Counted from the stretch's first letter, positions 1 through 8,062 are shown. The stretch is DNA of 64,000 nucleotides from JBAZJN01 sp041651295 (GCA_041651295.1 JBAZJN010000002.1:31629-95628); one strand, 5' to 3'. Made by a program: numbers and translations. Notes: generated from the sequence alone by a model not told the origin.

Positions 1-1
1 A

Positions 2-445
2 AATCCGATTATCGTCGAAGTTAAAACCGGAGACACAGCAAAAAATATTTTGCAGGATGTCGTCCGCGTTCGCGATAGAGGCGAGAAATTCAACAAACTA
101 CAGGACATTCTAAACCAACCAGAACTGAAAAAAGTTTTGATTTTTACCGAAACAAAGCGAGATGTGGAAAAACTGGCACTTGATTTGTCTAGCCATGGCC
201 ACAAGGCAGAGTCAATTCATGGCAATAAACGCCAAAGTCAGCGCGAAAGATCGCTTTCTGCTTTCAGAAACGATCAATGCAAAATTCTGGTCGCAACCGA
301 TGTCGCTGCCAGAGGATTAGATATCGGAGACATTTCACATGTCATAAACTATACTGTCCCAAATACTTATGATGATTATTGTCACCGCATCGGTAGAACC
401 GGTCGTGGCGATAAATCCGGCAATGCATTAACTTTTGTAGAATAA
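2..445 (+). CDS. DEAD-box ATP-dependent RNA helicase, C-terminal part (5' truncated by window edge)
   Basis: The frame is open to the left window edge, so only the last 147 residues are visible. They form the second RecA-like domain of a DEAD-box RNA helicase: motif IV (VLIFTETKRD), motif V (ILVATDVAARGLDI) and motif VI (HRIGRTGRGDKSG) are intact. The protein stops soon after motif VI (GNALTFVE), so it has none of the basic or RNA-binding C-terminal tails seen in many RhlE, CsdA or DbpA proteins. In the cell it would remodel RNA duplexes in ribosome assembly or mRNA decay; the subfamily cannot be fixed without the N-terminal domain. A hairpin terminator follows directly. Confidence 0.93.
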   Translation, partial: NPIIVEVKTGDTAKNILQDVVRVRDRGEKFNKLQDILNQPELKKVLIFTETKRDVEKLALDLSSHGHKAESIHGNKRQSQRERSLSAFRNDQCKILVATDVAARGLDIGDISHVINYTVPNTYDDYCHRIGRTGRGDKSGNALTFVE

Positions 446-454
446 CTAAATCAT

Positions 455-489
455 AAAAAGACGTTTAATCAGATCGAAACGTCTTTTTT
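455..489 (+). terminator. Intrinsic terminator of the helicase gene
   Basis: An inverted repeat with arms AAAAGACGTTT and GAAACGTCTTTT encloses a short loop and ends in a run of T on the plus strand. The A-rich left arm means it could also stop minus-strand transcripts that leave the arsM side. Confidence 0.85.
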
Positions 490-496
490 GTATTGC

Positions 497-664
497 CTAT
501 TTTAGTTTCCGGATCGACATCGCCTGAACATCTTTGATATTAACTATTCGGCCGTCTTCCAACAAAACCTTGCCGCTTTTGTGATCAGAAAACTTCCCAG
601 TCATCGTCTCGCCAGTTTTGAACTTGATCCAGATTGTAGTACCTTTGGAAAAAATAGTGTGCAT
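497..664 (-). CDS. Small Sm/SH3-like beta-barrel protein (hypothetical, 55 aa)
   Basis: A 55-codon frame runs from ATG at 664 to TAG at 497. The peptide alternates short beta-type stretches (TIWIKFKTGETMTGKF, KVLLEDGRIVNIKDVQAM), which resembles the small Sm-like or SH3-like barrels that bind RNA. That is a resemblance in pattern only, with no diagnostic motif. The frame overlaps the last 80 bases of arsM in another frame on the same strand and has no clear Shine-Dalgarno sequence, so it may depend on translational coupling. Either this small gene or the C-terminal extension of arsM could be the spurious one. Confidence 0.42.
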   Translation of the reverse strand: MHTIFSKGTTIWIKFKTGETMTGKFSDHKSGKVLLEDGRIVNIKDVQAMSIRKLK

Positions 665-1400
665 TGGATTTTGTTAACTCAAATTTTAAACTCTCAAGTG
701 CAATTCCGTCGTACTGTCTTTTGCTAATATCTTTATCTTCGGATAAAACATTAATTTTCAGACCGGCCGATTCGGCAATTTGTATATATTCGTCTTTCAA
801 TAAGGCACTGGCGACGCATCCGGACAATAGCGTCTCGTCGGCTTTCTGTTCTTCTGATAAATCGGCAAGAAGTACAATATCAGAAACATATGCCTTGCCA
901 TTATCTTTCAGAACTCTTTTTATTTCTCTAAAAACCTTTTCTTTGTTTGGTGCCAGGTTAATCACGCAATTGCTTATTACAATGTCAATTGAATTTTCAC
1001 TGATCGGTAATTTTTCAATGTCTCCAGATAAAAACTCAACATTGTTATAACCGTATTTTTTGCTGTTTGACCTCGCCTTCTTTATCATCTTTTTTGAAAA
1101 ATCAACGCCATAGACTTTGCCGGTGTCTCCGGCTTTTTTTGAAGCCAAAAAACAATCAAAACCGGCTCCGGAGCCTAAATCCAAAACAATATCCCCTTTC
1201 TCTATATTGGCGAGCGCAACCGGATTTCCGCAACCCAGTCCCAAGTTTGCATCACTTAACTTAAGATCATCTTCGGAATATCCGATACTTTTCGAAATAT
1301 CTTGCGCACAATCAGACGAACAATTACAACATGAGCTACTCCCAGCGGCAAGATTACTGTAATGTTTGTTGACTACTTTCTTTATTTGATTTTTTTTCAT
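585..1400 (-). CDS. arsM: Arsenite methyltransferase (SAM-dependent)
   Basis: 271 aa. ArsM transfers methyl groups from S-adenosylmethionine to As(III), giving methylated, partly volatile arsenicals. Visible signatures are the Cys-rich N terminus (SSCCNC near residue 24), GLGCGNP around 54-60 (Cys57), SAM motif I DLGSGAGFD at 74-82, Cys145 in ISNCVINL and Cys195 in LSGCVASAL. The last three cysteines match the As(III)-binding set of the family. The last ~25 residues after LKFELTKSN lie beyond the usual family end and overlap a small ORF in another frame, so they may be a run-on after loss of the original stop. It follows the zincin gene by 3 bases; there is no arsR or arsenic transporter nearby. 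Confidence 0.9.
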   Translation of the reverse strand: MKKNQIKKVVNKHYSNLAAGSSSCCNCSSDCAQDISKSIGYSEDDLKLSDANLGLGCGNPVALANIEKGDIVLDLGSGAGFDCFLASKKAGDTGKVYGVDFSKKMIKKARSNSKKYGYNNVEFLSGDIEKLPISENSIDIVISNCVINLAPNKEKVFREIKRVLKDNGKAYVSDIVLLADLSEEQKADETLLSGCVASALLKDEYIQIAESAGLKINVLSEDKDISKRQYDGIALESLKFELTKSNAHYFFQRYYNLDQVQNWRDDDWEVF

Positions 1401-1403
1401 ATG

Positions 1404-2645
1404 TTAAATCTCACAAGCATGGGATTTCAAAAATTCTTTTTCAGCCGGATCATTTCCAATCATTTTTAACATAAACTTAGCCATTAGTTTATCGTCGTCG
1501 TAAGCACTCATGGCTTTTTCCTTCATAGCATTTCGGAAATCTATGATAAATTTCTTGAAACGTGTTTCGTAATCCCCTTTTAGGAGATATTTTGAATAAC
1601 TTGAAATTAAAGCCTGTTCACATTGATTGTCTTTGGGATAACTTGTCGGGTGCAAAGCCGCCGGTGGAAAGGCTGCATTAAATTCAACTACACCGCCAGT
1701 AGCCGGTTGACCGCCAACAATCATTTTTTCTATCTCAATTGATCCTGCACCACAAATTTCGTCAGTTAACTTAAGTGTTATCAGTTCAGTCAAGTTTTCA
1801 TTAAAATAAGTCGGAGCATCGAGCCAGCCATCTGTAACCATTCCTTTGACTGCTATTTTGTTGGCAACCAGAAAGTTATGGGCAACCTCATGAATAATCA
1901 CTCCTTTGGCGTAGCAGTTGCCGGGCATTTTAACAGTATATTCTAATTCGTCTCCATTGTCCTTCCGCAGTAAATTGCCAACATCTTTATTATCAGACAA
2001 AAAACTATCTTTAATTACGGTTTGAAAATTTAAAAGTGCGCAACCGGCGGCATAACCGCCGCATATATCTTTAATTCCTTCCTGATCAGCAAAATGGAAG
2101 GCCAGAGCTGGATAGGGTGAAAGCTCTTTGGGAATGTAATCGAGGCTGGCTAAGTTATACCAGTCCATTAATTTTGGAATAGTAATTAGGTCATTAAATT
2201 TGGCAATCCGTAAAAAACTTTCACCAACGTTTTCAACATCACGCGGGCTGGATGGCAAATAAAGCCGGAAAGTGGCGTATTGGCCATATAACAAAATTAC
2301 GTCATTTTGCCCGCCGGTGTTGGCAGCGTTGATTTGATCTACTGTAACGCTGTACAAATTTAAGCAAAGCGGTTTATATTTTCCCGGATTTATTTTATAT
2401 TCACGAAAATCATCACAGACCAGTTGGCGGTTTTTAGCTTCCGCCGACGGTTCAGGATATTGATAATTTCTGGCCGGCGAATGCTTGGAGTAATCTTGTG
2501 GAATAAATTGGTAAACTATAAAACCGCCTATTGCCAGCACAATTAGAATTGCCGGCAGCAAACAACACCACAATCGTGATTTTGGTTTACTTTCGGTCGT
2601 CGGCAAAGGAGTCTGATTTTTTTCTACCTTATCTTCAGTTGGCAT
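1404..2645 (-). CDS. Membrane-anchored zinc metallopeptidase-like protein (HEVAH)
   Basis: 413 aa. A short cytoplasmic N terminus is followed by one membrane segment (about residues 26-47) and an extracellular domain of about 360 residues. HEVAH at 252-256 fits the HExxH zinc site of zincins, and NENLTE at 282-287 gives a Glu about 30 residues later that could be the third ligand (gluzincin arrangement). Paired cysteines suggest disulphides outside the cell. I do not recognise a named family. The start ATG at 2645 has TATAAT-like boxes at 2651-2656 and 2656-2661 just upstream and no Shine-Dalgarno, so it may be leaderless. It sits in a run of similarly anchored proteins. Confidence 0.72.
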   Translation of the reverse strand: MPTEDKVEKNQTPLPTTESKPKSRLWCCLLPAILIVLAIGGFIVYQFIPQDYSKHSPARNYQYPEPSAEAKNRQLVCDDFREYKINPGKYKPLCLNLYSVTVDQINAANTGGQNDVILLYGQYATFRLYLPSSPRDVENVGESFLRIAKFNDLITIPKLMDWYNLASLDYIPKELSPYPALAFHFADQEGIKDICGGYAAGCALLNFQTVIKDSFLSDNKDVGNLLRKDNGDELEYTVKMPGNCYAKGVIIHEVAHNFLVANKIAVKGMVTDGWLDAPTYFNENLTELITLKLTDEICGAGSIEIEKMIVGGQPATGGVVEFNAAFPPAALHPTSYPKDNQCEQALISSYSKYLLKGDYETRFKKFIIDFRNAMKEKAMSAYDDDKLMAKFMLKMIGNDPAEKEFLKSHACEI

Positions 2646-2687
2646 ATATAATTATATTATACCCTCTATTCCAAGCTTTTAAGGAGT

Positions 2688-3188
2688 TTAGTTTATTTTG
2701 ATGTTTGAAAGTATTGTTTTTTCGTCTCTGCTAAGATCCCAAGAGCTTTCGACATTATAAATAAATCTAATTCGAATATATTTTCCCGATCCAGGAATCT
2801 CATAAACAAAATTTTCTGACCCATATCCAGCATCACCATCACTCCAAGAAATAAAGTGTTTACCACTATATTCAATTTCATTTATATATTTTTGGTCTAA
2901 TATACCACCAAGAGTATCTATGCTGTAACGATCAAATTTTTTGTTGTAGATTTCAACACTCAGACTGTCATCCAAATTATGGAGATTCTTCATCGTGCTG
3001 AAGTATGTTATGTTGTCGCCAATTTTTTTCTCTTGATAAAACTGCAACGGAATCAGAATTCGCAAATTATCGATTTGATGGACCCGGTAAAAAAGCGTGA
3101 ACCGATTGTTAATAAAAAACAAAGCCAAAGCAAAAAGTATTGCAACACCAAGAAGCCTAAAAATTAAATCGACTTTGTTTTTTATCAT
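2688..3188 (-). CDS. Hypothetical single-pass membrane protein
   Basis: 166 aa when started at ATG 3188, which is preceded by AGAGGAAA; an upstream in-frame start would run deep into the preceding gene. One membrane segment lies at about residues 8-27, followed by an extracellular domain of about 135 residues rich in beta-type stretches and aromatic residues. No catalytic motif or family was recognised. The start overlaps nothing after this correction, and the gene lies directly downstream of two other anchored proteins, so a shared envelope role is an inference from context only. Confidence 0.6.
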   Translation of the reverse strand: MIKNKVDLIFRLLGVAILFALALFFINNRFTLFYRVHQIDNLRILIPLQFYQEKKIGDNITYFSTMKNLHNLDDSLSVEIYNKKFDRYSIDTLGGILDQKYINEIEYSGKHFISWSDGDAGYGSENFVYEIPGSGKYIRIRFIYNVESSWDLSRDEKTILSNIKIN

Positions 3189-3220
3189 GCTTTCCTCTAA
3201 TGATTTTTTTAAGCGATTTG

Positions 3221-3790
3221 CTAAAAAGGATATTCTTTGCCAGCTTCGGCGTATGCCGCCCGGCAATCTGTGTCAATCCAGGCCAGATAATCTTGATATG
3301 CCTGTTCGAACTCCGCTGTGCCGATCGTCTCTGTTAGCGGACCTTTGACTGCTGCTCCGCAAGCCCTGACTTCAAGATTGGAATAATCTAGGTCCGGCTC
3401 GCCTTCTTCGCGCCACGGAACATCGGTGTCCAGAACACCGCCTTCTCCCGTCCCACCAACTCCTGTCGCCGTGCCGCCGGTTGATGATCCGGAAGTGGAA
3501 CCGCCGCCCGATTTACTATCGGAGTTGGATTTCTTTTGAGCATCAGTTTTGTAACTATCGTATAAGGATTTCAGCCGGTCATAAAACGCCGTTATTCCTG
3601 AACCCGAAGCGCCTCCAGTTGTAGCCCCACCAGGGATTACACCAGTTAGATGGTTGGCGCTTTCCTTGGCCGCTGACCTCTCAATTTTGTAGAGCCAAAA
3701 AAGTCCGGTGGCTGATATAATAATCACAAACAGCAATATCAAAGAAATGATTCCAACCGTACAATGTTTTTTTTGATTATTCGGATCCAT
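3221..3790 (-). CDS. Membrane-anchored protein with Gly/Ser-rich linker (hypothetical)
   Basis: 189 aa. One membrane segment (about residues 13-35), a region rich in Gly, Ala and Thr, a predicted helix (ITAFYDRLKSLYDSYKTDAQKK), then a long Gly/Ser/Thr linker (about 93-118) and an acidic C-terminal domain with two cysteines. The linker suggests that the last ~70 residues are held away from the membrane. The start ATG at 3790 has GAGGAATA just upstream. There are 6 bases between it and the preceding gene, which suggests co-transcription. No family recognised. Confidence 0.65.
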   Translation of the reverse strand: MDPNNQKKHCTVGIISLILLFVIIISATGLFWLYKIERSAAKESANHLTGVIPGGATTGGASGSGITAFYDRLKSLYDSYKTDAQKKSNSDSKSGGGSTSGSSTGGTATGVGGTGEGGVLDTDVPWREEGEPDLDYSNLEVRACGAAVKGPLTETIGTAEFEQAYQDYLAWIDTDCRAAYAEAGKEYPF

Positions 3791-3796
3791 TATTCC

Positions 3797-4261
3797 TCAC
3801 AAACAAACTTCGGCGTTTTCGCCTGATTCTTTAAAAGACTTAATACATCTTTTCTCACCCTGCGGATACATCTGCATCGCCATTACAAATTGGCCGTTAA
3901 TCCGGGAAAAATAAACAACGTAGTTGTTCGTTTTGTCGCTGCAAACTTTGGCCTCGGTCGTTTTGTCATTGGCAGTTGCACAACATAGATTTAATTCCGT
4001 CCCGCCAAACGTAAACTTTTCTCGACCTTCAATTTTATAATCCGCTCTGGCGCTGGTTCCTTGCTGGCCGGCCGGGCAATCATCGATTGTTGTGCCACCG
4101 GACAAAGTATCGGATATTTTGGTCATTGATCTATAGTACAAAATTTTAACCGCCAAATAAGCAGCAAGTGCAAACATAAACACAATAACAACCGCTTCAA
4201 TGATAATCAGAACGATTAATGATGGATTTTTCTTAGTTATTTCCGGCCGGCTTACATCCAT
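3797..4261 (-). CDS. Small membrane-anchored Cys-containing protein (hypothetical)
   Basis: 154 aa with one membrane segment (about residues 16-43) and an outer domain of about 105 residues holding six cysteines (including CC in LNLCCATA), likely paired as disulphides outside the cell. A purine-rich AAGGGGAAA lies upstream of the start. It lies between a 40-residue membrane peptide and another anchored protein on the same strand. Function unknown. Confidence 0.62.
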   Translation of the reverse strand: MDVSRPEITKKNPSLIVLIIIEAVVIVFMFALAAYLAVKILYYRSMTKISDTLSGGTTIDDCPAGQQGTSARADYKIEGREKFTFGGTELNLCCATANDKTTEAKVCSDKTNNYVVYFSRINGQFVMAMQMYPQGEKRCIKSFKESGENAEVCL

Positions 4262-4268
4262 TGAAAAA

Positions 4269-4391
4269 TTATTTCCCCTTATTTTTGCTGGTCAGACTTA
4301 TGAGATAGGTGAACAAAGCGAGCATAATCAGAAAAAACCCAACTCCTATCGGTGATCCCCACATTTCCGGCCCAAACAAATTCCAACGCAT
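4269..4391 (-). CDS. 40-residue single-pass membrane peptide (hypothetical)
   Basis: A small frame from ATG 4391 to TAA 4269, preceded by an excellent ribosome-binding site (AAGGAG, 5 bases before ATG). The product has one hydrophobic segment (about residues 15-33) and a basic end (SKNKGK), so it should insert with the C terminus inside. It fills the gap between the beta-propeller gene and the next anchored protein and is most likely co-translated with them. It was found from the RBS and reading frame, not from similarity. Confidence 0.6.
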   Translation of the reverse strand: MRWNLFGPEMWGSPIGVGFFLIMLALFTYLISLTSKNKGK

Positions 4392-4457
4392 TCTGTCTCC
4401 TTATTATTTCTCCGAACGCTTTGACTCGTGTCATATTTCGTCAAGTCTTTATTACTA

Positions 4458-5453
4458 TTACTCGAATATATTGCCAGCAAATGTCGCCCTATAAAGATTA
4501 ATTACTTCACCACCTGTTGAGCCGCCAGCAGAGCTTTGACCAAAAAACATTACAAAGTTCCCTAAACTGGTTTCAAAAACATCTGGATCAACAATGGCAC
4601 CGCCAGTTGTTGACTTGAATAACATTTTTTCATTACCCCACTCAAGTCCATCACTTGAAGTGGCTTTGAAAATTGCATTTTTGCTTGGCTCTAATTGAGA
4701 GTAATACATCACCCATTTGTCATCCTTGAATAATACGTCTGGATCGACTGCAGAATCCGCCAACCTGTAACCAGCTTCTTTAATCCAAGTCACTCCATTG
4801 TCAGATGACAAGGCGGAGCCGATTGCGTTACCGCCAGAAACATAGTACATACGAATTTTCCCATCAGGAGTTTTAATTAAATCTGGCACAGAAGCAAAGT
4901 AATTATCGGCTTTGGCACTATTAATAGCGTTACCAACAACCACAAAGGTTTTACCATCTTTGCTTTTCGCCAAGTATAAATCTCTTTGATTTGATGGCCC
5001 TGGTTGTCCTGCACTCGAGCCAGGCGTTCTAATTGGCGCCATTTCATAAATCATAATCCAATTGCCAGAGGAAACTTCTAAAACAGCTGGGTTAGAAATC
5101 ATTTTACCTTTTTCCTCGACTACCCCTGTTGGAAATTTGCCTGCAAAAGTCATACCATCAATTGATTCATCATAAAAAATTCCACCGTCGGCCATATAAT
5201 ATCTTCGATAAAGACTATCAGATATTTTATGGGTATCTGTTGAAGTCGTTGAATCTTTTACTACTGCCGAGCTAATTTCCCAGTCTTCTACCATCGCTAC
5301 TTCTTGAGTATCTTCATTCACTTGGTCATCGGAAGTATTTTTGTCAAAATAATTTGTATAAACAAAATACCCAATCGTTGCAAGAATAATAATCATCAAC
5401 AACATCCACAACCAGGTTAAATTGCGTTTCGGTTCAATTGATTCCGAGTCCAT
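4458..5453 (-). CDS. Membrane-anchored beta-propeller protein (GH43/sialidase-like repeats)
   Basis: 331 aa. A basic N terminus and one membrane segment (about residues 13-33) are followed by an extracellular domain with repeated blades of the type DGKT/F, SxDxxxW and DPDVxxxxxxxxMxF (for example VDPDVLFKDDKWVMYYSQ and VDPDVFETSLGNFVMFFGQ). This pattern is typical of five-bladed propellers of the GH43/GH32 clan and related sialidase-like folds. No complete catalytic triad can be assigned, so it may be a binding rather than a hydrolytic propeller. AAGGAGGAAT precedes the start. It lies 12 bases downstream of the end of the extended superoxide reductase frame. Confidence 0.7.
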   Translation of the reverse strand: MDSESIEPKRNLTWLWMLLMIIILATIGYFVYTNYFDKNTSDDQVNEDTQEVAMVEDWEISSAVVKDSTTSTDTHKISDSLYRRYYMADGGIFYDESIDGMTFAGKFPTGVVEEKGKMISNPAVLEVSSGNWIMIYEMAPIRTPGSSAGQPGPSNQRDLYLAKSKDGKTFVVVGNAINSAKADNYFASVPDLIKTPDGKIRMYYVSGGNAIGSALSSDNGVTWIKEAGYRLADSAVDPDVLFKDDKWVMYYSQLEPSKNAIFKATSSDGLEWGNEKMLFKSTTGGAIVDPDVFETSLGNFVMFFGQSSAGGSTGGEVINLYRATFAGNIFE

Positions 5454-5465
5454 ATTCCTCCTTAA

Positions 5466-5816
5466 TTAATTTCTCCAAAGGCCGTGAACATTGCAGTAAA
5501 TCCTAACATACGAATGATCTTTAACGTAGGAGCGGACTTCCGGTTTATCACCTGGGCGGAGTCGATAGCGGCAAAGCTTATCAGCGGTAATCACTTCAAC
5601 TCATTCAATGTAGTGTTCTTCTTCCATTGGGTGCGGCACCGAACCGATCTTAATGAATGCCCCATCATCTTGCTCTTCGACAACCGGCTTATGTTTTTCG
5701 GTAAAACCCTCTTCCTCGGATTTCTCACTCAATGCTTGACCGCAATTTGGCTCACCATTTAAAATCTCAACTACGGCACCGTCATCGCATTTATAAATTT
5801 GATTTTCTTTTGCCAT
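5466..5816 (-). pseudogene. Superoxide reductase (desulfoferrodoxin/neelaredoxin type) interrupted by an in-frame TGA
   Basis: From ATG 5816 (GAAGGAGTAG upstream) 71 codons end at TGA 5601-5603; the same frame then continues for 44 codons to TAA 5466. Read through, the 116 residues match the single-iron superoxide reductase pattern: KHKPVV, then SVPHPMEEEHYIE, the stop, VEV, and near the end YCNVHG. The iron-binding His residues lie before the stop; the Cys and last His lie after it. The TGA sits where family members have the conserved Trp of HYIEW. The N-terminal desulforedoxin site is reduced (YKC and NCG only, second Cys missing). Either a recent TGG-to-TGA mutation or UGA readthrough fits; without readthrough the enzyme lacks two iron ligands. 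Confidence 0.8.
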
Positions 5817-5840
5817 CTACTCCTTCTCTGATATTAAAGT

Positions 5841-7112
5841 TTATTTACGTTTTACCGAAAAAGTTTGTTCCAGTATCCGCCAAAGATCGGGATAGCCGTT
5901 GTCGTAACCCAAAGCCCAAATTGCAATGCCTTCAAAATTCCTATCTTTGGCAAAATTATATTTCTCTTGAATTGACTGATTATTTTCAAACCAGGCAACC
6001 CGGTTATTGCCGGTTTCCTCATCGGTGTAGCCGCACCAAGGCTCCTGCGCCAGTTCGTCGAAGTGGCAATTGGCACCGGAGTATTTTGAATCGTCGCGGG
6101 AGCGTTTGTAGGAAAGGGTTTCAACAAAACCGTTGGCATCGGATTGTTTTAGCGCCAAACTCCGGGGGTTATTCTGGTCTTTAACCGGCCAATCATAACC
6201 ATAGTACGGAACACCCATAATAATTTTATCTGCCGGCAAAAATTTTGCCAAATCATTGTAAGTTGTCGTTAGATCAAAAAAGTATTTTTTGTTTTCAAAA
6301 CCGCCAATCGGTGCAACCGGGCCGGCGCTGTCGGAGCCGGCAGTGTAGTAGTCATAGGACATAACGATAAATTTATCGACTACTTTCTCGAGTTTATCCA
6401 ATTCAAAGAGCCTGGGGTCACGGCCGGAACGAGCCATAATATCAATGCTAAGCTCGGTGTCTGGCGCCTGATCATTTAATTTATCTCTAAGCTTTGTAAC
6501 GAATGTCGTAAATTTCGCCTGCGTACCAATAGTCGGATCACCGGTATATTCAAAATCCAAATTCACCAACTTTAAATGTTTGCGCTTAACTTCGGCAATT
6601 GTGTTGTTTATTAAATTATTCTCCGATTGTTCGTTACCAAGAAAACTATTTATTCTTTCATTATTGAGTGCCGTAATAGAAACACCGGTTCGTCCGCCCA
6701 TCACTTGGGTTTTGGCCAAAAGATCATTTGCCGGGGCGGCGTTCCAAGCTAGCCAACCCTCATCATCCTCACCCTTTGAATCTTTTTTGGCAAAATTGCC
6801 GTTCTCATCCACCGACAAACTAAAAAATATTACATCGGTTAACAAATCCAAACGCGTATCATTCATTCTGTCCAAAAGCCACGAAGGAGCGAAACCAATG
6901 GCTCGCGTTGATAGATCCTGACGCGGATGAGATCGTTCATAATTCAAATATGATATTGCCTTAAACGGGCTGGTTGTCGGATAGAGCATTTTTATCCACA
7001 AAAGCGGTGCACCGATAAGAATAATTAAAGCAGCGACAATAATCCAAAGAACCTTGGACCTATACCATTTGTTGTCAGCCGGTTTATTATTTGTCTCATT
7101 TGAGCTCCCCAT
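5841..7112 (-). CDS. Membrane-anchored GH18-family (chitinase/spore-hydrolase-like) glycoside hydrolase
   Basis: 423 aa from ATG 7112. One membrane segment (about residues 22-40) anchors an extracellular TIM-barrel-like domain. Strand motifs of GH18 are visible: the catalytic strand VNLDFE with Glu188 as acid and Asp186 beside it, MSYDYY (about 255) and the late strand IAIWALGYD (about 395). The first Asp of the usual DxxDxDxE run is Asn here, so activity may be reduced. A likely substrate is an N-acetylglucosamine polymer such as peptidoglycan, an inference from the family. An in-frame TTG five codons upstream overlaps the -10 box, which argues for the ATG and a leaderless mRNA. Confidence 0.8.
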   Translation of the reverse strand: MGSSNETNNKPADNKWYRSKVLWIIVAALIILIGAPLLWIKMLYPTTSPFKAISYLNYERSHPRQDLSTRAIGFAPSWLLDRMNDTRLDLLTDVIFFSLSVDENGNFAKKDSKGEDDEGWLAWNAAPANDLLAKTQVMGGRTGVSITALNNERINSFLGNEQSENNLINNTIAEVKRKHLKLVNLDFEYTGDPTIGTQAKFTTFVTKLRDKLNDQAPDTELSIDIMARSGRDPRLFELDKLEKVVDKFIVMSYDYYTAGSDSAGPVAPIGGFENKKYFFDLTTTYNDLAKFLPADKIIMGVPYYGYDWPVKDQNNPRSLALKQSDANGFVETLSYKRSRDDSKYSGANCHFDELAQEPWCGYTDEETGNNRVAWFENNQSIQEKYNFAKDRNFEGIAIWALGYDNGYPDLWRILEQTFSVKRK

Positions 7113-7118
7113 GACTTT

Positions 7119-7148
7119 ATTATACAACTACTGAAACCTGGAGTCCAA
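7119..7148 (-). promoter_or_regulatory. Promoter of the GH18-like gene, predicted leaderless
   Basis: TTGGAC (7143-7148), an 18-base spacer and TATAAT (7119-7124). Only 6 bases separate the -10 box from ATG 7112, so transcription should start at or next to the A of the start codon. No Shine-Dalgarno is present. Confidence 0.65.
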
Positions 7149-7318
7149 ACTGCCAAACCCACGGCAAATTTACCCACCCTAAGCTCTAATTTCCTTTTCC
7201 AACCAGGGATATGCTCGTTTTTGCGTTTTTACCAAAGACCTTACCAAAAATATTAAATTATCTCCCAGCCTTGGGATCAGAGACAAAAATCGAGTCGGTT
7301 AATCTTTTTACTGTGTCC

Positions 7319-7515
7319 TCAAAAAATCAAAGTATTTCCCCTGCTTATTCTTGGAAATGTTTTTTCTGCGTAGTGATTGAGTTTATACAGTCTTTCATTA
7401 TTTGATGACATCAAAAATCACCTCCTTGCTTGGTCGAATTGGGGTGATTTTATTTTACCAATTTTAATATTGACACTTCAAACACATACGCCAGATAAAT
7501 CCGGCGGTTTTTGAC
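7319..7515 (-). mobile_element. Decayed left end of an IS200-type element with truncated tnpA start
   Basis: Read on the minus strand, this stretch copies the left end of the intact element at 47.46-47.57 kb feature by feature: the CGCCGG/CTGGCG hairpin (7489-7506), TTGAAG, an 18-base spacer and a TAAAAT box, the AAATCACC/GGTGATTT stem that covers the ribosome-binding site, and ATG at 7411. The first codons read MSSNNERLYKLNH, against MTNGRLYKLDH in the intact transposase; the frame then breaks and ends at 7319. Traces of the next segment may remain in another frame (KNKQGK against PKYRGK). No right end was seen. It is a dead remnant. Confidence 0.72.
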
Positions 7516-7602
7516 TTATAAAAAATAGTGATAATTATATTTAAACAATTAGAATCTATTTCAAAATTTTCTCCTGGTTAATAATTAAGCTGGCTTAATA
7601 TA

Positions 7603-8037
7603 CTACCTAAGTGGCAAAATCGAATATGCTAAGTGATATCCATGTTCTTTGGCAATTTTTTCAACTTCATTTCTAATGTCCGCGTAGTCAAACTTGTATT
7701 GATAGGACTTAGCAAATAGCAACGATTGTTCTTCAATTGTTCCCTCTCTTGCGCCACCAAAGGTATTATAGAGCTCTTTCTTGAATCCAAATCCTGGCGT
7801 CATCCCAGAGTCAATGTCTCCGCCTGTTGAAAGTCCTAATGAATCCTCTCTTAATACTTCGGAAAAATCAACAACTTTTTCTTTGTCTTTAATCCGGATT
7901 TTTGCCGTATATGCTAATTTTTGAGTTTGCAAAAATACCCTGCGCTCAGCAATTGTAGCTTCGAAAATCAAAAGTCCTTCTCGTTCGCTCAACCAGGCGC
8001 CATATTTTCTAGCCAGTTTTTTAAGTTCTTCTTTCAT
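7603..8037 (-). CDS. Hypothetical protein, 144 aa
   Basis: A soluble, charged protein without membrane segment or signal peptide. ATG 8037 is preceded by AAGGAAATGAG. There is a mixed alpha/beta pattern and a short Gly-rich loop in the middle (GGDIDSGMTPGFGF). No motif recognised. It lies 25 bases downstream of the DUF6512-like gene and may be the last gene of the secY-adk-map transcript. Confidence 0.6.
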   Translation of the reverse strand: MKEELKKLARKYGAWLSEREGLLIFEATIAERRVFLQTQKLAYTAKIRIKDKEKVVDFSEVLREDSLGLSTGGDIDSGMTPGFGFKKELYNTFGGAREGTIEEQSLLFAKSYQYKFDYADIRNEVEKIAKEHGYHLAYSILPLR

Positions 8038-8062
8038 CTCATTTCCTTGTTATTGCTCACAA

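Noticed and set aside
1067..1362. Plus-strand ORFs opposite arsM
   Set aside because: They are antisense shadows of a well-conserved gene, with no ribosome-binding site and biased composition.
5601..5603. Genome-wide reassignment of TGA, as in some CPR lineages
   Set aside because: cdaA ends with TGA in an ATGA overlap with cdaR, the sugar-phosphate transferase ends with TGA, and cassette genes do too; no other in-frame TGA was noticed in conserved genes.
7211..7405. 64-residue plus-strand ORF
   Set aside because: It is antisense to the decayed IS200 left end and shows no protein-like features.
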